A stretch of 64,000 bases of DNA from Magnetospirillum sp. 15-1 (GCF_900184795.1 NZ_FXXN01000028.1:62001-126000), one strand, 5' to 3'. Positions 8,233 to 16,597 are shown, counted from the first letter of the stretch. The notes: generated from the sequence alone by a model not told the origin. Program-made: numbers and translations.

Positions 8233-9774
8233 CTATTCCGGCGCGAACAGGTCGCGCACCCGGAAACGCTGCAGCTTGCCGGTGACGGTGCGCGGCATCT
8301 CGTCGACGAAGCGGATGCGGCGCGGACATTTGTAGATGGACAGGCTGCGCTCGAAATGCTGGCGCAGATTGGCCTCCAGCACCTCGGTCCCCGGAGCGAA
8401 ATCGGCGCGGACCACGGCAAGGCCCAGGCGCACCAGCCCGTCCTGGTTGGTCACCCCCACGGCGGCCACCTCGGCGATGCCCGGCAGCTTCAGGGCGTGC
8501 TCCTCGATCTCGGCCGGGCTGACCCACTGGCCGGAGATCTTCAGCATGTCGTCGCCGCGCCCGTGATGCTCCCACCAGCCCTCGGCATCCACGGAAAAGA
8601 CGTCGCCGGTACGGTACCAGCCCTTCTGGAAGGCCTCGGCGGTCTTGTCGGGGCGGTTCCAGTAGCCGGCGGCCACCGAGGCCATCTTCAGCCACAGGAT
8701 GCCGGTGCGGCCGGGCTCGCGCACCGGCTTGCCGTCCTCGTCCAGCAGCTTGACCCTGGCCCAGGGCTGGGGGCGGCCCGATGAGCCCATGCGATAGGCC
8801 GAAGGCGTGTTGGCGATGGCGAGGAAGACGATCTCGCTGGTGCCGATTCCCTCCAGGATGGGCTGGCCGGTGGCCTGGAGCCATTCCGAGAACACCGATT
8901 CCGGCAGCCGCTCCCCGGCCGAGACGAAGTGGCGGATGCGGCGGAAGGCCGGGCGGCCGACCACGTCGCTGCGCAGCAAGTTGCGGTAGAGGGTGGGTAC
9001 GCTGAGCAGGATGGTCGGCGCGTGGCGCTCGACCACCTGGGCCACCGCCTCGGCGTCGGGCCAGCCATCGTGCAGGATCACCGTGGCGCCGCATTTCAGT
9101 GCGCCGATCAGGCTGTGGCCCAGGGCGTAGGCGAAAAACAGCTTGGAAGTGGAGAACACCCGGTCGCCGGGAGCGACGCCGAAATTCTGCCGCAGGTGCA
9201 GGTCGCCGATCTCCACGTCGCCGTGACGGTGGATGGCGCCCTTGGCGGCGCCGGTGGTGCCCGAGGTATAGATCATGAAGGCATGGTCGGTGGGCAGCAC
9301 CGCATGGGCCGTCAGTTCACCGGAATAGCCGTCGGCGAAAGCGGCCACGTCGTCCACCACCAGGGGCGGACGGTAATCGGTGCGCTCCAGGGCGGATTCG
9401 AACAGGGAACGCAGGCCGTGATCGGTCAGCAGGGCGGCGCAGCCGCTGTCTTCCATGGCGTGGCCGATATCGCCGGAGCTGCCCCGCGTGTTGAGCGCGA
9501 TGGCCACCGCGCCGATCTTCATCACCGCCAGATAGGCGGCGACCAGTTCGGGCGTGTCGGCCATCAGCAGGATCACCCGGTCGCCGGGCCGCACACCGCC
9601 GGCCAGCAGGCCGTTGCCGACCCGGTTGATGCTCTCCGCCAGTTGCGAGAAGGTAACGGTGCGCTCGGCGGCCAGGATGGCGGCCTTACCGCCCAGGCCG
9701 GCGGCCTCCTGCCAGCCGGCGATCTGTTCGCTGGCGTTGTTGAGCGGGCTTTTGCGGCGATTGCATTCGGTCAT
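8233..9774 (-). CDS. Benzoate-CoA ligase family protein, probable 4-hydroxybenzoate-CoA ligase
   Basis: 513 residues of the adenylate-forming superfamily. Visible motifs are the P-loop MIYTSGTTGAAKGAIH, EGIGTSEIVFLAIAN (A5 region), GWYRTGDVF, GRGDDMLKISGQWVSPAEIE and the C-terminal catalytic lysine in TVTGKLQRF. Together they match the benzoate/4-hydroxybenzoate-CoA ligase branch. It would convert 4-hydroxybenzoate, the product of PchA, to 4-hydroxybenzoyl-CoA with ATP and CoA, the entry step to the anaerobic benzoyl-CoA pathway. It follows pchA on the same strand across a hairpin that may reduce readthrough. Substrate choice is inferred from context. Confidence 0.85.
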   Translation of the reverse strand: MTECNRRKSPLNNASEQIAGWQEAAGLGGKAAILAAERTVTFSQLAESINRVGNGLLAGGVRPGDRVILLMADTPELVAAYLAVMKIGAVAIALNTRGSSGDIGHAMEDSGCAALLTDHGLRSLFESALERTDYRPPLVVDDVAAFADGYSGELTAHAVLPTDHAFMIYTSGTTGAAKGAIHRHGDVEIGDLHLRQNFGVAPGDRVFSTSKLFFAYALGHSLIGALKCGATVILHDGWPDAEAVAQVVERHAPTILLSVPTLYRNLLRSDVVGRPAFRRIRHFVSAGERLPESVFSEWLQATGQPILEGIGTSEIVFLAIANTPSAYRMGSSGRPQPWARVKLLDEDGKPVREPGRTGILWLKMASVAAGYWNRPDKTAEAFQKGWYRTGDVFSVDAEGWWEHHGRGDDMLKISGQWVSPAEIEEHALKLPGIAEVAAVGVTNQDGLVRLGLAVVRADFAPGTEVLEANLRQHFERSLSIYKCPRRIRFVDEMPRTVTGKLQRFRVRDLFAPE

Positions 9775-9793
9775 GTCGGAGCCGTCCTGGGGA

Positions 9794-9836
9794 GAAAATT
9801 GGCCGGATCGCGAAGCGGGGACAATGCGATCCGGCC
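9794..9836 (-). terminator. Intrinsic terminator or attenuator after pchA
   Basis: Bases 9801-9811 and 9826-9836 form a perfect 11-bp inverted repeat (GGCCGGATCGC and complement). On the minus strand it is followed by AATTTT. It sits between pchA and the CoA ligase gene and could set a step-down in expression between them. Confidence 0.65.
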
Positions 9837-9862
9837 CAGTATGAGCCGGGAAGGATGACGGC

Positions 9863-11305
9863 TCAGAACGGGAAGTGGCGCTTGCCCATCTGGATGGTGA
9901 TCCACTTGATCTCGGTCATCTCCTCCATGGACCACTTGCCACCCTCGCGGCCCATGCCGCTTTCCTTGATGCCGCCGAAGGGCACGTGCGGCTCGTCGTA
10001 GATGGTGCAGTCGTTGAGGTGGACGGCTCCGGCTTCAAGGCGCAAGGCCAGATCCATGGCCTTCTGCAGGTCGTTGGTGATCACCGCCGACGACAGGCCG
10101 TAATTGCTGTCGTTGGCGATCTCCAGGGCTTCCTCGGAATCCTTGGCGCGGATGATGGAGACCAGCGGTCCGAAGGTCTCGTCGCGGTAGACCACCATGT
10201 CGTCGGTGACCCCGGCCAGCACCGTCGGCTCGTAGAAGGCGCCGTCGGACTTGCCGCCGTTGAGCAGGCGGGCGCCCTTGGATACCGCGTCGTCCACGTG
10301 CTTTTGCACTACCGCGCACTGGCCCTGATTGATCAGCGGGCCGATGACGGTGTGGGGATGGTGGGGATCGCCCACCTGCAGAGTGCGGACCTTGGCGGTG
10401 AAGGCCGAGCAGAAGGCGTCGAAGACGGGCTCTTCCACGATGATGCGGGAATTGACCATGCAGACCTGGCCCTGGTGCAGGAAGATGCCGAAGCAGGCGG
10501 CATCCACCGCATAGGGGATATCGGCGTCCTTGAGCACGATCAGCGGGCTCTTGCCGCCCATTTCCAGGGTGCACTTCTTGAAGTGCCTGGCGGCCATCTC
10601 GCCGATGTGGCGGCCCACCTCGGTGGAACCGGTGAAGGTCACCATCTTGACCCGGGGATCGGCGATCAGGGCGTCGCCCAGCTTGCCGCCGGGGCCGGGA
10701 ATGACGTTCAGCACGCCCTTGGGCAGGCCGGCGGCCTCCATCACCTCGGCGATCATCAGGCCCGAGATGGGGGTATAGCCCGCCGGCTTCAGCACGAAGG
10801 CGTTACCCGCCGCCAGGGCCATGGCGACCTTCTTGAAGGCCAGCAGGAAGGGGAAGTTGTAGGGCGCGATGCCGGCGATGACGCCCAGCGGCCGGCGCAC
10901 GCTCATGGAGAACAGGCCGGGGGAGTCGGACGGCATGGTCTCGCCGAAGATGCGCCGGCATTCGCCCGCCGCGCTGCGCAGCAGGTTGACGCAGAACGAC
11001 ACCTCGAACATGGACTTGCCGAAGGTCGAACCGGATTCGTAGCGCAGCACCTCGGCGATTTCCGGAATGCGCCCGGCCAGCACGTCGGCGGCCTTGATCA
11101 GGATGGCCTCGCGCTGGTTGGCCAGCGTGTTGCCCCATTCCTTGGACGCGGCATGGGCGGCGGCCACCGCCTTCTCCAGATCGGCCAGCCCGGCCTGGTG
11201 CACGCGGGCGAAGGCCTTGCCGGTGGCCGGGTCGATGTTGTCGGCGACGGTGTTGCCCGACGAGGCAACCCACTCGCCGCCGATGAACAGCTTGTATTCC
11301 TTCAT
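9863..11305 (-). CDS. pchA: 4-hydroxybenzaldehyde dehydrogenase (aldehyde dehydrogenase family)
   Basis: 480 residues of the NAD(P)-dependent aldehyde dehydrogenase family. IAPYNFPFLLAFKKVAMALA, VTFTGSTEVGRHIGE, the catalytic glutamate in LEMGGKSPLIV and the nucleophilic cysteine in FLHQGQVCMVNSR are all present, and EPHVPFGGIKESGMGREGG ends the domain. It resembles aromatic aldehyde dehydrogenases. Its place directly after pchF identifies it as the enzyme that oxidises 4-hydroxybenzaldehyde to 4-hydroxybenzoate. A GGGAGGAA site precedes the ATG. Confidence 0.9.
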   Translation of the reverse strand: MKEYKLFIGGEWVASSGNTVADNIDPATGKAFARVHQAGLADLEKAVAAAHAASKEWGNTLANQREAILIKAADVLAGRIPEIAEVLRYESGSTFGKSMFEVSFCVNLLRSAAGECRRIFGETMPSDSPGLFSMSVRRPLGVIAGIAPYNFPFLLAFKKVAMALAAGNAFVLKPAGYTPISGLMIAEVMEAAGLPKGVLNVIPGPGGKLGDALIADPRVKMVTFTGSTEVGRHIGEMAARHFKKCTLEMGGKSPLIVLKDADIPYAVDAACFGIFLHQGQVCMVNSRIIVEEPVFDAFCSAFTAKVRTLQVGDPHHPHTVIGPLINQGQCAVVQKHVDDAVSKGARLLNGGKSDGAFYEPTVLAGVTDDMVVYRDETFGPLVSIIRAKDSEEALEIANDSNYGLSSAVITNDLQKAMDLALRLEAGAVHLNDCTIYDEPHVPFGGIKESGMGREGGKWSMEEMTEIKWITIQMGKRHFPF

Positions 11306-11321
11306 GATTCCTGTTCCTCCC

Positions 11322-12869
11322 TTAGTTCCAGATGCCGGACTTGCCCGGCGCGATGATACCGTTGGGGTCCAGCGCCCGCTTGATCTTGCGGTTGACCTCC
11401 TTCTTCACCGGGCCGTAGGTGTCGGCGACCTTGTCCATGAAGGCGGTGTTGACGCGGTAGGTGCCGTAGCCGTGCTTGGAGAACTCGGTCAGCAGCTCCT
11501 CGAAACAGGCATGAGCCGCCTGCATCTGGGCCGGGTCGGTGCGGTCGTAGAGCAGATCGACGATATGGTGCATGTCGCGCCAGCCGACGATGAACTCCGA
11601 GACGTAGTCGAAGCCGTACTTGCCCAGGATGCGCTTGGTCATATCCATCTGCTTCAGCGTCTCGCTGCCGCGCGCCTGACTGACCGGGGCGAACCACGCC
11701 GAACCGCCGCCGCCCCGCCAGTTGTAGAGGCCGAACTCGGCGGTGTTCATCTTGCCCTGCATCAGGTCGGCGCGGTACTTGAAGACCGGATCGTCGCCCA
11801 CCTGCTCGGCGGTCAGCAGTTCACCCTTGCCCGACGACTTGACCACATGCTGGATGATGTTCCAGTTGACCTCGTTCTGCTCGGGCGTGCCGTACAGGCC
11901 GCAATAGACGTTCCACATGCCGACCTTGTGCTTCTTCACCATCTCCTTGACCACGGAATCGGGGATGGAGCCGGGGCCGTTGTAGTAATCGGCGCGCTTG
12001 AGGAACGAGCCCAGCTCCCACAGGGCATGGACGATCACCACCGCGTTGGGGATGACCATGGCCATGCGCAGCGGCCGCAGCGTCTCGACGATGTCGACGA
12101 TGTCGGTCTCTTCCGGATAACGGATGACGTAGGGCTTGAAGGCGGGCGGGGCCGGCATCAGCCAGAAGCCCATCTTGGTGATGATGCCGTAATTGGACTG
12201 GGTGAAGATGCCGTCCAGATAGGGGCCGTAGCCCCACTTGAACACCTGGGCGGTGTTGGAGTTGGGCAGCCCGCCCATGCCGGTCTTCAGCACCTCGCCG
12301 GTGGGCATCACCACTTCCATGCCGCACGAGAACATGAAGTGCTCGCCATAGGGCGTGTAGCCGACGCCGCGATCGGCGGCGTTGCCCAGCGGGCCGGCGA
12401 TGGAGGACGGCGCCGGGCACGACAGCCACAGCGGAATCTTGTTGTCCTGCAGGTAGTCATAGAGTTGCTGGAAGGTGACGCCGGGCTCGACCAGGGCGGT
12501 CCCCAGATCGGCGTCCACCTCGATGATCTTGTTCATGCGGCGCAGGTCCATGACCACCTGCCCGCGCGAGCCGGGCGCCGCCGAGCCGTAGCCCAGGTTG
12601 CGGCCCGTCGAGATCGGCCACACCGGCACCTTGTACTTGTTGCACACCGCCACGCAGCGCTGGACTTCCTCGGTCGAGGCCGGGCAGATGGCCGCCGACG
12701 GCTGGTGGTTGTCGTTGCTGTCGGGAATCATGATCTTGTTGTAGGACACCAGATGCTCGGCATCGGTGAAGACGTTGGCGGCGCCCAGAATCTCGCGGTA
12801 TTCGCGGATGGCGGCGTCGAAGTTCTTTTCCGAAACGCCCTTGGGCAGGGCGACATACTTGCTGGCCAT
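11322..12869 (-). CDS. pchF: p-Cresol methylhydroxylase, flavoprotein subunit
   Basis: 515 residues, the usual PchF length. It has an FAD-binding type 4 (vanillyl-alcohol-oxidase-like) domain: ICPASTEEVQRCVAVC, PISTGRNLGYGSAAPG, APSSIAGPLGNAADRGVGYTPYGEHF. The C-terminal half carries the substrate domain. Tyr382 in FGLYNWRGGG lies close to the tyrosine (384 in Pseudomonas putida) that binds FAD covalently; the assignment is by position only. With cytochrome PchC it oxidises p-cresol with water to 4-hydroxybenzyl alcohol and then 4-hydroxybenzaldehyde, probably in the periplasm. It carries no obvious signal peptide of its own. Confidence 0.95.
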   Translation of the reverse strand: MASKYVALPKGVSEKNFDAAIREYREILGAANVFTDAEHLVSYNKIMIPDSNDNHQPSAAICPASTEEVQRCVAVCNKYKVPVWPISTGRNLGYGSAAPGSRGQVVMDLRRMNKIIEVDADLGTALVEPGVTFQQLYDYLQDNKIPLWLSCPAPSSIAGPLGNAADRGVGYTPYGEHFMFSCGMEVVMPTGEVLKTGMGGLPNSNTAQVFKWGYGPYLDGIFTQSNYGIITKMGFWLMPAPPAFKPYVIRYPEETDIVDIVETLRPLRMAMVIPNAVVIVHALWELGSFLKRADYYNGPGSIPDSVVKEMVKKHKVGMWNVYCGLYGTPEQNEVNWNIIQHVVKSSGKGELLTAEQVGDDPVFKYRADLMQGKMNTAEFGLYNWRGGGGSAWFAPVSQARGSETLKQMDMTKRILGKYGFDYVSEFIVGWRDMHHIVDLLYDRTDPAQMQAAHACFEELLTEFSKHGYGTYRVNTAFMDKVADTYGPVKKEVNRKIKRALDPNGIIAPGKSGIWN

Positions 12870-12893
12870 GTTCCTCTCCTGATTTCTTTATGG

Positions 12894-13379
12894 TTAGCCG
12901 GCCACCACGAAGGACATCCGGGCCACCAACGGGCCGCCCGCATCCGGACTTCCACCCGTGCCGCGCCCGGCGGCCATGCGGCCCAGGCCGTCGCCCAGGG
13001 CGATCTCCCAGTCCGCTCCGGCGGTGGAGCGCGGGGCGTGATGAATGGCGGACAGCCAGGTGGCCCGGCCGCGCGGCACCATTTGCTGGAACAGCACGCC
13101 GTCGGCGTCATCGACCAATCCCACCACCCGCCGCCCGGGAGCCGCCGCCAGCCAGCGGGCGGCATCGGCCAGGGTCTGGGGACCGGCCACGGTACGGACG
13201 GAACCGCCGGTCCAGTTGCGGACCGCCTCGGCGAAGGCTGGGCTCACCGACGGATCGGCCAGGACCAGGGTGGCGCCGGAGACCGGAGCGGTCATGGCCG
13301 CCGCCGGCAGCCCGCGCAGGGCGGCCAGGGTGCCGCCGCCCAGGGCGGCTCCCAGCACGGCGCGGCGCGACAGCCTCAT
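12894..13379 (-). CDS. pchX: Tat-signal protein between pchC and pchF (PchX position)
   Basis: 161 residues starting MRLSRRAVLGAALGGG, a twin-arginine signal peptide ending near AAAM. The mature part has no recognisable cofactor motif; it contains VVGLVDDADGVLFQQMVPR. The ATG overlaps the pchC stop (ATGA). In P. putida an unassigned gene named pchX lies between pchC and pchF; the symbol rests on the same position, not on a tested similarity. Export by Tat and tight coupling suggest a helper for assembly or export of the flavocytochrome, perhaps carrying signal-less PchF by piggyback. That is inference. Confidence 0.65.
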   Translation of the reverse strand: MRLSRRAVLGAALGGGTLAALRGLPAAAMTAPVSGATLVLADPSVSPAFAEAVRNWTGGSVRTVAGPQTLADAARWLAAAPGRRVVGLVDDADGVLFQQMVPRGRATWLSAIHHAPRSTAGADWEIALGDGLGRMAAGRGTGGSPDAGGPLVARMSFVVAG

Positions 13380-13708
13380 TTCGCCCCTCCCGTCGCCGGG
13401 CTCTTGGACAGCATCTCGGCCACCTGCCGCAGCATGGCGTCGTCCACGTCGGTGGGGCGGAAGGCGGGCATGGCCCGCATGCCGTGGCGCACCACGCTCT
13501 GATAATAGTCGGGGTCGAGGTTGCGGCCCTTGATCACCGGGCCGACGCCGATCTCGTGACAGTTGGCGCAGATCTTCGAATAGACATGCTGGGCGTCGCG
13601 CCACTGCCCGGCGGCTTGCGCCCAGGCATCTCCGGTCGCGGCAGAAGCAACGAGACCGATGGCGAGCGCGCCGATCAGCACGGCTGCTTGATTTCTTTTC
13701 TTCTTCAC
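13376..13708 (-). CDS. pchC: p-Cresol methylhydroxylase, cytochrome c subunit
   Basis: 110 residues with a basic signal peptide (VKKKRNQAAVLIGALAIGLVA, cleaved near AWA-QAA) and a single heme c site, CANCH, followed by a distal methionine in MRAMPAF. The GTG start was chosen because GGAGG lies six bases before it. It accepts electrons from the FAD of PchF. It is the first gene of the pch operon; a sigma-54 promoter lies 70-85 bases upstream. Confidence 0.93.
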   Translation of the reverse strand: MKKKRNQAAVLIGALAIGLVASAATGDAWAQAAGQWRDAQHVYSKICANCHEIGVGPVIKGRNLDPDYYQSVVRHGMRAMPAFRPTDVDDAMLRQVAEMLSKSPATGGAK

Positions 13709-13777
13709 TTGGGACCTCCCCCAACTTGCCGTTGCCCGACCCTCCATGCATTGAGGCCGGTTTGCGCAGCATGGCAC

Positions 13778-13793
13778 TGCAAGGGTGATGCCA
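13778..13793 (-). promoter_or_regulatory. Sigma-54 promoter of the pchCXFA operon
   Basis: The minus strand reads TGGCATCACCCTTGCA, with GG and GC separated by exactly 10 bases, the -24/-12 signature. It lies upstream of pchC and matches the other three sites in the window. Confidence 0.85.
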
Positions 13794-13845
13794 GATTCCC
13801 GATGGGCCGGGATCGCCATTCTCCGCGCCTGCCGGGCGGCAAGGA

Positions 13846-13897
13846 GTGTCGCGAAACGAGACATTGCGCCGAAACGGGACAGCCAAAAACGCGACAC
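13846..13897. promoter_or_regulatory. Probable enhancer site between divergent sigma-54 promoters
   Basis: GTGTCGCG (13846-13853) and CGCGACAC (13890-13897) form a perfect inverted repeat. Between them lie GAAACGAGACA and GAAACGGGACA, a near direct repeat. The block lies 50-120 bases from both -24 elements, a position typical for a bacterial enhancer-binding protein. Confidence 0.6.
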
Positions 13898-13936
13898 CCG
13901 CCCCCGCTGGCCGCCGCTCCGCCGGGAACCGGGGGA

Positions 13937-13952
13937 TGGCATGGGGGTTGCT
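13937..13952 (+). promoter_or_regulatory. Sigma-54 promoter of the divergent membrane protein gene
   Basis: TGGCATGGGGGTTGCT has GG-N10-GC spacing and lies 52 bases before the ATG at 14004. Confidence 0.8.
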
Positions 13953-14003
13953 ACCCAAGGGGCAACGCGCTCGACGCGACAACGGAACTCGATGGGGGAA
14001 ACC

Positions 14004-15095
14004 ATGCCGAATTCTCTTGGGCTGAAGCAGCCCGTTCTCGGAATCGTCACCGCCCTGGTGGCGGTCAGCCTGTCCCTGGGCATCTGCGCCCAGTTCGATC
14101 CCGCCACCTTCGGCAGTTGGGTGGCGTTGCTGATCATGAGCGCCATCCCGGCCCAGATCGTCATCGGCCTGGTGTGGCAGAGCGCTTATCCCGGCTTTCT
14201 CGGCCGCCTGTCCCAGCCGGTGAAGGGCGTGGCCATCCTGGGCCTGATGCTGGCGGCCGCCCTTGTCATGACGCCGACCATCCTGGCCCTGGTGGATGGC
14301 GGCTTCGGCGTGCCCAAGCCCTTCGCCATCATGTTCACCATCGTCTCGGTGTGCTGCGCCTTCTGGCTGGTGGCGGTGTTCCAGTGCTGGCCCATGGCCG
14401 CCATGAGCAAGCACCCCGGCGTCATCGGCCTCGGAGTCTTCGTCCTGGCCTATGTCACCGCCCTGATCACCTTCCGGCTGGGCTTCGATTTCGGCGCCAT
14501 GAAGGACGCCCCCTTCTACGCCGCCGCCCTGGACCCCAAGGGAGCCTTTCCCGCCTGGAAGGCGCTGGCGTTCATCGTCACCACCGTCTCGGTGATCATG
14601 TGGTTCGTGCTGCTGGACTTCTGGCCGTCGGCCACCATCGCGGCGGCGATTCCCGCCCTGGGGCGCCAGCCGCTGTTTGGCCTGCTCAACGCCGTGCTGG
14701 TGCTGGCCGCCTCCTGGGTCGTCTGGACCCTGGGCATCAAGGTGATGGGCATGGACGTGGTGGATTACATGGTCCGCGTGCCGGTGTCGGGCCTGTTCGG
14801 CGAGTTCATCATGCTGGTCATGATGCAGACCGCGCCGTTCCAGACCATCCGCCAGCCGGTCAAGGGCCTGCTGCTGCTGGTCCTGGTGGTGGTGCTGGCC
14901 GTGGTGATGTACCGGGTCTATGCCGCCGCCGCCGTCATGCTGGTCGGCGCCATGCCGGGCGGCGCCCCCACCTACGGCCTGGATCTGTGGATCGCCACCG
15001 CCATGCTGTCGGTGACCTTCCCGGTGTTCGTGGCTCTGGGCGACGGCTTCGCCTTCTGGCCGCTGTCGCGCCCCGCTCCCGACGCCGCCCAATAG
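14004..15095 (+). CDS. Multi-spanning inner membrane protein, unknown family, p-cresol cluster
   Basis: 363 residues with about ten hydrophobic segments, for example GIVTALVAVSLSLGICA, IVIGLVWQ, GVAILGLMLAAALVM and GLLLLVLVVVLAVVMY. No ABC, MFS or RND signature is visible. The ATG at 14004 has GGGGG five bases before it; a start 12 bases earlier is possible. A sigma-54 promoter lies just upstream, divergent from pchC, so it should be induced with the p-cresol enzymes. Conserved aromatics and prolines within the segments could form a substrate path. A transporter or membrane electron carrier are both open; I do not recognise the family. Confidence 0.8.
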   Translation: MPNSLGLKQPVLGIVTALVAVSLSLGICAQFDPATFGSWVALLIMSAIPAQIVIGLVWQSAYPGFLGRLSQPVKGVAILGLMLAAALVMTPTILALVDGGFGVPKPFAIMFTIVSVCCAFWLVAVFQCWPMAAMSKHPGVIGLGVFVLAYVTALITFRLGFDFGAMKDAPFYAAALDPKGAFPAWKALAFIVTTVSVIMWFVLLDFWPSATIAAAIPALGRQPLFGLLNAVLVLAASWVVWTLGIKVMGMDVVDYMVRVPVSGLFGEFIMLVMMQTAPFQTIRQPVKGLLLLVLVVVLAVVMYRVYAAAAVMLVGAMPGGAPTYGLDLWIATAMLSVTFPVFVALGDGFAFWPLSRPAPDAAQ

Positions 15096-15112
15096 GCGCC
15101 GGGGCAAAAGAG

Positions 15113-15145
15113 AACCCCGGAGCGGTCGCCCGCTCCGGGGTTTTT
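15113..15145. terminator. Bidirectional terminator between convergent genes
   Basis: The stem CCCCGGAGCG (15115-15124) pairs with CGCTCCGGGG (15131-15140), and TTTTT follows on the plus strand. On the minus strand an AT-rich tail follows, so it can also serve the dehydrogenase gene that converges on it. Confidence 0.9.
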
Positions 15146-15164
15146 CATGTCCGCGATCCGAAGA

Positions 15165-16265
15165 TCAGGCCATGCGGATGATCGGCTTGATGGCCTTGCC
15201 GGTTTCGGCGTCCTCGACGGCCTGGTTGATCTTCTCATAGGGATAGAAGCTGACCAGCTTGTCGAAGGGGAAACGCCCCTGGCGGTGCAGTTCGATCAGT
15301 TGGGGAATGAACACGTCCGGGGTGGAATCGCCCTCGACGATGCCCCGGATGGAGCGCCCGGCCGTCATCAGGTGCATGGCGTTGAGCGTGATCTCCGTGT
15401 CCAGCGAGGCGGCGCCGACGATGCCGCAGGTACCGCGCGGCGCCAGGCTTTCCATAGCGTTGCGGATCACCGCCGGGATGCCGGTGGATTCGAAGGAGAA
15501 ATCCACGCCGGTACCGGTGATCTTCATGATCTCGGCCACCACGTCCACGTCCTTGGGATTGAGGGTATGGGTGGCCCCCAGGGTCTTGGCCATAGTCAGG
15601 CGCTCGGGCACCACGTCGACGGCGATGATGGTGATGGCGCCCACCACGCGGGCCGCCATCACGGCCGACAGGCCCACCGAGCCGGCGCCGAACACCGCGA
15701 TGGTGCGCCCCGGACCGACCTTCAGCGCATTGATCACCGCGCCCGCTCCGGTCTGGATGCCGCAGGCCAGCGGCCCGAGCAGTTCCAGCGGCGCGTCCTT
15801 GGAGACCTTGACCACGTTGCGCTCGTGGCACAGGGCGAAATTGGCGAAGGACGACTGGCCGAAGAAGTTGCCGTGGATGACCTCGGTCCCCTTGCTCAGC
15901 GCGCTGGTTCCGTCGGGACGCACGCCGGCGAAATTGTGGCCGAAGAAGTCGTGGCAATAGTTGGGAGCGTGCTCGTTGCAGCTGTCGCAATGGCCGCACG
16001 AGTTATAGGACATCACCACATGGTCGCCCACCGCGACCTTGGTGACGCCGCGCCCCACCTTCTCCACCACGCCGGCCCCCTCGTGGCCCAGCACGATGGG
16101 CTGGGGCACCGGATAGGTCTGGTCGCGCATGGCGATATCGGTGTGACAGACGCCGGTGGCGACCACGCGGACCAGGATCTCCCCGTCCCGGGGCTCGGCC
16201 AGATCGAGAACTTCCAGGGACATGGGGGCGTGCTTGGCCCGGGTAACGGCGGCATTGACTTTCAT
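15165..16265 (-). CDS. Zinc-dependent aryl-alcohol dehydrogenase
   Basis: 366 residues of the medium-chain dehydrogenase family. Catalytic zinc ligands are in GVCHTD, GHEGAGVVE and GPLACGIQTGAGAV. The structural zinc cysteines are in SCGHCDSCNEHAPNYC. The nucleotide site is VFGAGSVGLSAVMAA, and DVVPERL fits NAD preference. It resembles benzyl-alcohol dehydrogenases (XylB, AreB type). Here it probably oxidises 4-hydroxybenzyl alcohol released by PchCF. The ATG at 16265 has GGGAGG seven bases before it, and a sigma-54 promoter lies about 40-55 bases upstream. Confidence 0.9.
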   Translation of the reverse strand: MKVNAAVTRAKHAPMSLEVLDLAEPRDGEILVRVVATGVCHTDIAMRDQTYPVPQPIVLGHEGAGVVEKVGRGVTKVAVGDHVVMSYNSCGHCDSCNEHAPNYCHDFFGHNFAGVRPDGTSALSKGTEVIHGNFFGQSSFANFALCHERNVVKVSKDAPLELLGPLACGIQTGAGAVINALKVGPGRTIAVFGAGSVGLSAVMAARVVGAITIIAVDVVPERLTMAKTLGATHTLNPKDVDVVAEIMKITGTGVDFSFESTGIPAVIRNAMESLAPRGTCGIVGAASLDTEITLNAMHLMTAGRSIRGIVEGDSTPDVFIPQLIELHRQGRFPFDKLVSFYPYEKINQAVEDAETGKAIKPIIRMA

Positions 16266-16305
16266 GGACGGTCCTCCCGTTTGGAGCTGTTTGTCCCCGG
16301 TCCGC

Positions 16306-16321
16306 TGCAATCTGGATGCCA
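16306..16321 (-). promoter_or_regulatory. Sigma-54 promoter of the aryl-alcohol dehydrogenase gene
   Basis: The minus strand reads TGGCATCCAGATTGCA, GG-N10-GC. It is nearly the same as the pchC promoter element. Confidence 0.85.
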
Positions 16322-16384
16322 CCGCCTCCCGCCCCGCCAGCCGGGCGGAACCCGCCGTGGCAGGCCATCGGGACTGACTGATTT

Positions 16385-16464
16385 CGCGACACTGACCGAA
16401 AACGATCCACACCGGTTGCGGGAAGCGTTTCGACGCGCAGTGTACAGATGCAAGACAGTGTCGC
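16385..16464. promoter_or_regulatory. Probable enhancer site in the second divergent region
   Basis: GCGACACTG (16386-16394) and CAGTGTCGC (16456-16464) form a perfect 9-base inverted repeat. They share the GCGACAC core with the repeats near 13850-13897. TTTCG...CGAAA flanks the left arm. The block lies between the sigma-54 promoters at 16306 and 16598. The remaining noncoding DNA from 16465 to 16597 is AT-richer and shows no gene. Confidence 0.6.
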
Positions 16465-16597
16465 CATTTGGAACAAGATATATCGATTCCAGAGACATTC
16501 CTTAAATAGATCCCGGAACGCAGAATCCGGATGTATCCGACCAATACTGTTATTTATTGCACCGCAACATCGAGAGACTTCGCGATTTCGCCAACAC

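Noticed and set aside
9775-9862. Sigma-54 promoter for the CoA ligase gene
   Set aside because: The 88-base gap has no GG-N10-GC pair of acceptable match; it is filled mainly by the hairpin.
13772-13780. Plus-strand TGGCACTGC as a further sigma-54 -24 element
   Set aside because: No GC at the required 10-base spacing; it overlaps the real minus-strand promoter by chance.
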